From a bacterium (GTDB lineage: Bacteria; Patescibacteria; Microgenomatia; Levybacterales; UBA12049): 8,683 nt of DNA. The notes beneath the pieces are model-generated. The model was not told the origin of the DNA and searched no databases. It saw nothing but the letters and a program-made list of their open reading frames with translations. The position numbers were made by a program, and so were the translations under genes. Location: the NCBI GenBank assembly GCA_021825955.1, contig JAKAEH010000021.1, positions 1 to 8,683 of the forward strand, given 5' to 3'. Positions 6,848-8,683 of this stretch are shown here, one piece after another. How positions within the stretch are numbered: the first letter of the stretch is position 1; every line of letters begins with the position of its first letter.

Positions 6848-6888
6848 TAGTTTGTTCATCTTTAATTTTGCTAGGGTTTGATATGGTT

Positions 6889-6904
6889 TTTGTCCATTGA
6901 CAAA
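6889..6904. repeat. Inverted repeat over the small-RNA -35 box
   Basis: TTTGTC-CATT-GACAAA is a perfect 6-bp inverted repeat with a 4-nt centre. Its right arm overlaps the TTGACA box at 6897-6902, a position where a bound regulator would block or recruit RNA polymerase. The repeat is short and could be coincidental. Confidence 0.3.
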
Positions 6905-6925
6905 GGAAGGGATAAAAGATATAAT
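6897..6925 (+). promoter_or_regulatory. Perfect consensus sigma-70 promoter on the plus strand
   Basis: TTGACA (6897-6902), a 17-nt spacer, and TATAAT (6920-6925): a full 12/12 consensus match with optimal spacing. It is the strongest promoter seen in the window, yet it points against all the protein genes. Predicted transcription start is about 6931-6933. The only thing downstream before a strong terminator is about 80 nt of hairpin-forming sequence. Confidence 0.75.
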
Positions 6926-6930
6926 GATAC

Positions 6931-7010
6931 ATACTTTAAATATGAAAGTATTTAAGGTAGGAATTCTAGCAATAGAGTTTCGGCAGGAAAACCCCGCAAG
7001 GGGTTTTTTT
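6931..7010 (+). ncRNA. Candidate ~80-nt small RNA with three hairpins
   Basis: The predicted transcript starts about 6 nt after a perfect TATAAT and ends in the T-run of an intrinsic terminator. Three consecutive stems can be drawn: ATACTTT (6931-6937) with AAAGTAT (6945-6951); GAATTCT (6961-6967) with AGAGTTTC (6974-6981, one bulge, one G-U pair); and the terminator stem (6988-7007). Between the first two lies a single-stranded TTTAAGGTAG that could pair with targets. An ATG at 6942 opens a frame that runs through the terminator, so coding is unlikely. I do not recognise a known RNA family (6S, SRP, tmRNA and RNase P are all too large or lack matching motifs). Target and function are unknown; the 3' end is convergent with the 48-aa gene. 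Confidence 0.55.
6988..7010 (+). terminator. Rho-independent terminator
   Basis: AAAACCCC (6988-6995), loop GCAA (a GNRA tetraloop), GGGGTTTT (7000-7007) and a run of seven T in total. The long T-tract follows the stem on the plus strand. On the minus strand the same hairpin follows the stop of the 48-aa gene (7015) but has only TTTT then CC, so it may act bidirectionally with weaker effect there. Confidence 0.85.
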
Positions 7011-7014
7011 GTGC

Positions 7015-7161
7015 CTATTTTTTCCCTTTTTGAAGTTGCTGCCACAACCACAACCCCAGAAGTATTGCGTCAACAAAAATAACGATCCAGAAAAAAATGC
7101 CTAAAACTCCAAAGGTGCTCCACCCCTGACCCATCATATATTGGTAATTCCAGCCCATCAT
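7015..7161 (-). CDS. Small single-pass membrane protein, 48 aa
   Basis: A short gene on the minus strand from ATG 7161 to TAG 7015. It has a perfect Shine-Dalgarno (AAGGAGGTGA) with GGAGG 10 nt before the ATG. The product begins MMGWNYQYMMGQGWSTFG, then has one hydrophobic Trp-rich membrane segment (about 17-40: VLGIFFWIVIFVDAILLGLW) and ends in a basic tail (QQLQKGKK), so the C-terminus is probably cytoplasmic. The Met/Gly/Trp/Tyr-rich start followed by one helix resembles the N-terminal part of small SHOCT-type membrane proteins, but no SHOCT domain follows. Its stop is 5 nt from the bidirectional hairpin at 6988-7010. Upstream is a tandem promoter region. Function unknown; coding status is well supported by RBS, promoter, composition and terminator. 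Confidence 0.8.
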   Translation of the reverse strand: MMGWNYQYMMGQGWSTFGVLGIFFWIVIFVDAILLGLWLWQQLQKGKK

Positions 7162-7170
7162 GTTTTTCTC

Positions 7171-7229
7171 ACCTCCTTTTTAAACACAGTATAAATTCGT
7201 GAATGTTATAAACTCAATATAGTATAGCA
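7171..7229 (-). promoter_or_regulatory. Promoter(s) and strong RBS of the 48-aa membrane gene
   Basis: On the minus strand TTGAGT (7217-7212), 18 nt, TATACT (7193-7188), then the Shine-Dalgarno AAGGAGGT (7178-7171). A second hexamer, TATACT (7226-7221), is preceded by TGC (7229-7227), giving an extended -10 (TGnTATACT) just upstream. Two overlapping starts are possible. The leader is about 20 nt from the proximal promoter. Confidence 0.55.
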
Positions 7230-7249
7230 AAGATTGATTTTTGAGAGGA

Positions 7250-7852
7250 TTAGTTACCGGAAGGAACTTCTTGCCCTTGCTGGGCTTGCTGAATATATTT
7301 TTGAATATCCTGCTCGTTTACTTGAGGTGCTACATTGCCTTTGCCTGACGGTACTTGCAGTAATTTTGACATATCCTGGAAATTTATATTTGCCGGAGGA
7401 GTAAAAAGGCTATCCGAAACGACAGCCGGTTTACATGAGCTTTTATATTTTTCAATTTCATTTACAACTTCCTTGTCTTTTGTGATTTCATTTGCTTGAT
7501 TATTTACCTCTTTTTGCGCTTCATCCGTTAGGGTCAGGGAAATTGCGCTTTTTGCATTCCAAAAATACATTTTCTTTTCTTTTACAATCGTAGAACCCGC
7601 TTCATCGGGATTTGAAGAAGTTACATCTGCCCTGACTGCCCCGTTTTTGATCCAGGACTTTACTTTCCTTCCGGTTTCATCAGTATAATCGCATTCAAGA
7701 CTTATGGATTTTGAAAGCGCATCCTTAATTGAAGTAAAACTATTTGTTGCTGAATTTAGAGGATTGCCGCCTTTGTTGCTCATTACCATGTATCCACCGG
7801 CACCGACAAGAACCAAGGCTACGACAATAATTATTGGTAATAATTTTTTCAT
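7250..7852 (-). CDS. Exported, membrane-anchored hypothetical protein, 200 aa
   Basis: The start MKK is followed by a hydrophobic segment (4-24, LLPIIIVVALVLVGAGGYMV), an uncleaved signal anchor or signal peptide; no lipobox Cys follows. The rest is polar and predicted extracytoplasmic. About 50-115 has alternating strands (CDYTDETGRKVKSWIKNG, AVRADV, STIVKEKKMYFWN, AISLTL), reminiscent of LolA/LppX-like lipoprotein-carrier folds, but I cannot confirm that. Cys54 and Cys140 are the only cysteines and could form a disulfide outside the cell. The last 25 residues are Gln-rich (QKYIQQAQQGQEVPSGN). A good promoter lies just upstream and overlaps the end of glnA, so it is probably its own unit. 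The next gene downstream is the 48-aa membrane protein, 88 nt away. Function unknown. Confidence 0.85.
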   Translation of the reverse strand: MKKLLPIIIVVALVLVGAGGYMVMSNKGGNPLNSATNSFTSIKDALSKSISLECDYTDETGRKVKSWIKNGAVRADVTSSNPDEAGSTIVKEKKMYFWNAKSAISLTLTDEAQKEVNNQANEITKDKEVVNEIEKYKSSCKPAVVSDSLFTPPANINFQDMSKLLQVPSGKGNVAPQVNEQDIQKYIQQAQQGQEVPSGN

Positions 7853-7867
7853 ATCTAAATCTTTTTA

Positions 7868-7896
7868 AGCATACTCATTTTTTTCAATCGTGTCAA
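7868..7896 (-). promoter_or_regulatory. Promoter for the exported 200-aa protein
   Basis: On the minus strand a perfect TTGACA (7896-7891), 17 nt, then TATGCT (7873-7868). The predicted leader is about 9-10 nt before the ATG at 7852, with no Shine-Dalgarno (AAAGATTTAGAT). The -35 lies 12 nt past the glnA stop. Confidence 0.7.
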
Positions 7897-7907
7897 TACC
7901 TATTCAT

Positions 7908-8683
7908 CTAAAAAGAGTTCCAGAGTACCTGATCTGTTATCTCATGGTGAAATAAAATCTCGGAGCTTTTTACTTTTTTTCCCAATTCCTTCGGAGACCT
8001 GTCGGCTGCTGCCTCTTTAAATTTTAAATACTTCTCTTTATTATCCTCTCCCAAAATTTTGTCTATAAAATCGCTTGATTTACAAAGCTTAATTGCATCA
8101 TAAATTGTTGACGGCAAGACTCTAACTCTCGGTCTTTTCCCCTCAGCTTTTGCCAGCTTCTTCCCTTCAAGACCCGTTCTTATAAGTGAGTAGAAAACAA
8201 GATAGGGATTTGAATCCGGAGCGACAGACCTTATTTCAATCCTTGCGCTCTTCTCATTTGCAACAGGAATTCTTATCATGGCTCCCCTATCAACCGCAGA
8301 CACTTTTATTTGGTTTGGCGCCTCAAATTGAGGGTCAAGCCGCCTATAAGCATTCACGCTTGAGTTTAAAAGGATCGAAAGCTCAGGAGCGTGATTCAGG
8401 ATTTTATTTAAGAAACCCCAAGCGAAGTCGGAAAGCCCATCTCTTCCTTTGCTTTCATAGAATAAGTTTTTTTTATTTTTGCCTATCGAAATATTTACAT
8501 GCATTCCGCTTCCGTTGATTCCCGCCACAGGTTTTGGGAGAAATGAAGCAGTCATCCCCATGTTGTTTGCAACCTGCCTGCAAACCAGCTTGTAAAGTTG
8601 TGCCTGATCTGCTGCCCTTAAAGCATCCGAGTAGGAAAAATTCATTTCAAATTGTGACGGAGCAACTTCGGGATGATCTTTCT
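7908..8683 (-). CDS. glnA: Glutamine synthetase type I, C-terminal 257 residues, cut by window edge
   Basis: Makes glutamine from glutamate, ammonia and ATP; in life it forms a dodecamer in the cytoplasm. The frame continues upstream of the Met at 8645 to the window end (KDHPEVAPSQFE), so that Met is internal. The visible part is the catalytic domain: EVAPSQFEMNFS (metal/glutamate site), NGSGMHVN (fragment 56-63; the Asn after MHV is also found in Bacillus-type enzymes), NAYRRLDPQFEAP (110-122, with the arginine and flap-type Glu), RGAMIRIPV (132-140), RIEIRSVAPDSNPYLV (147-162), and a helical C-terminus ending LWNSF. The adenylylation-loop motif of the E. coli enzyme (NLYDLP) is not visible, so regulation by adenylylation is not indicated. 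Its product feeds PurF and other amidotransferases. A GS-like gamma-glutamyl ligase cannot be wholly excluded without the N-terminus. Confidence 0.93.
   Translation of the reverse strand, partial: KDHPEVAPSQFEMNFSYSDALRAADQAQLYKLVCRQVANNMGMTASFLPKPVAGINGSGMHVNISIGKNKKNLFYESKGRDGLSDFAWGFLNKILNHAPELSILLNSSVNAYRRLDPQFEAPNQIKVSAVDRGAMIRIPVANEKSARIEIRSVAPDSNPYLVFYSLIRTGLEGKKLAKAEGKRPRVRVLPSTIYDAIKLCKSSDFIDKILGEDNKEKYLKFKEAAADRSPKELGKKVKSSEILFHHEITDQVLWNSF

Noticed and set aside
6951..6981. PreQ1-like riboswitch, because of a TTCTAGC string in the candidate small RNA
   Set aside because: The required G/C-rich stem and A-rich tail pairing are not present and no queuosine gene follows; the transcript ends at the terminator.
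6821..7051. Minus-strand 76-aa ORF across the small-RNA region
   Set aside because: It begins inside the 48-aa gene in another frame, crosses the terminator and has no RBS or recognisable content.
6897..7082. Plus-strand 61-aa ORF beginning at the -35 TTG
   Set aside because: Its start codon lies inside the promoter and its frame runs through the intrinsic terminator and into the antisense of the 48-aa gene. A non-coding transcript explains the region better.
8186..8518. Plus-strand 110-aa ORF
   Set aside because: It is antisense to the conserved catalytic core of glnA; it has low-complexity composition and no RBS.

Overview
The window (8,683 bases, AT-rich) reads as a bacterial chromosome segment with every convincing protein gene on the minus strand. 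It is bounded by two incomplete housekeeping genes: purF runs off the left edge and glnA off the right. The alpha2-type glycyl-tRNA synthetase, low G+C, small membrane and secreted orphans, TGA used as a normal stop and the scarcity of Shine-Dalgarno sequences would suit a Patescibacteria/CPR (Microgenomates-like) genome. That taxonomic guess is inference; no rRNA or marker set is present to prove it.

In transcription order (right to left) the layout is: glnA (C-terminal part); a single-pass, signal-anchored exported protein with a near-consensus promoter; a 48-residue membrane peptide, the only gene here with a strong Shine-Dalgarno; a plus-strand promoter/three-hairpin/terminator unit that looks like an ~80-nt small RNA; an unknown 82-aa protein; a compact three-gene cassette; a possible 19-aa lysine-rich peptide; an unknown 75-aa protein; glyS; and purF (N-terminal glutaminase part).

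The central cassette (2841-6488) is the most interesting part. It encodes an EcoRI-family adenine methyltransferase, a DUF2130 protein with a long coiled coil and a PD-(D/E)xK-like nuclease core, and a DUF262-HNH nuclease. The genes are separated by 1 nt and then overlap by 4 nt (ATGA), so they are almost certainly co-translated. They form a plausible restriction/anti-phage system: a modification enzyme plus two candidate nucleases, one carrying the DGQQR nucleotide-sensing motif known from GmrSD/SspE-type defence proteins. A 14-bp perfect palindrome lies just upstream of its likely promoter.

At the regulatory level, three genes (glyS and the 75-aa and 82-aa proteins) have a -10 hexamer only 6-8 nt before the ATG and no Shine-Dalgarno, which predicts leaderless mRNAs. 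Gap contents: 896-982 holds only a weak purF promoter; 2588-2840 holds the 19-aa ORF and otherwise nothing recognisable; 6489-6564 holds the cassette promoter and palindrome; 6832-7014 holds divergent promoters and the small RNA; 7162-7249 holds the promoter and RBS of the 48-aa gene.
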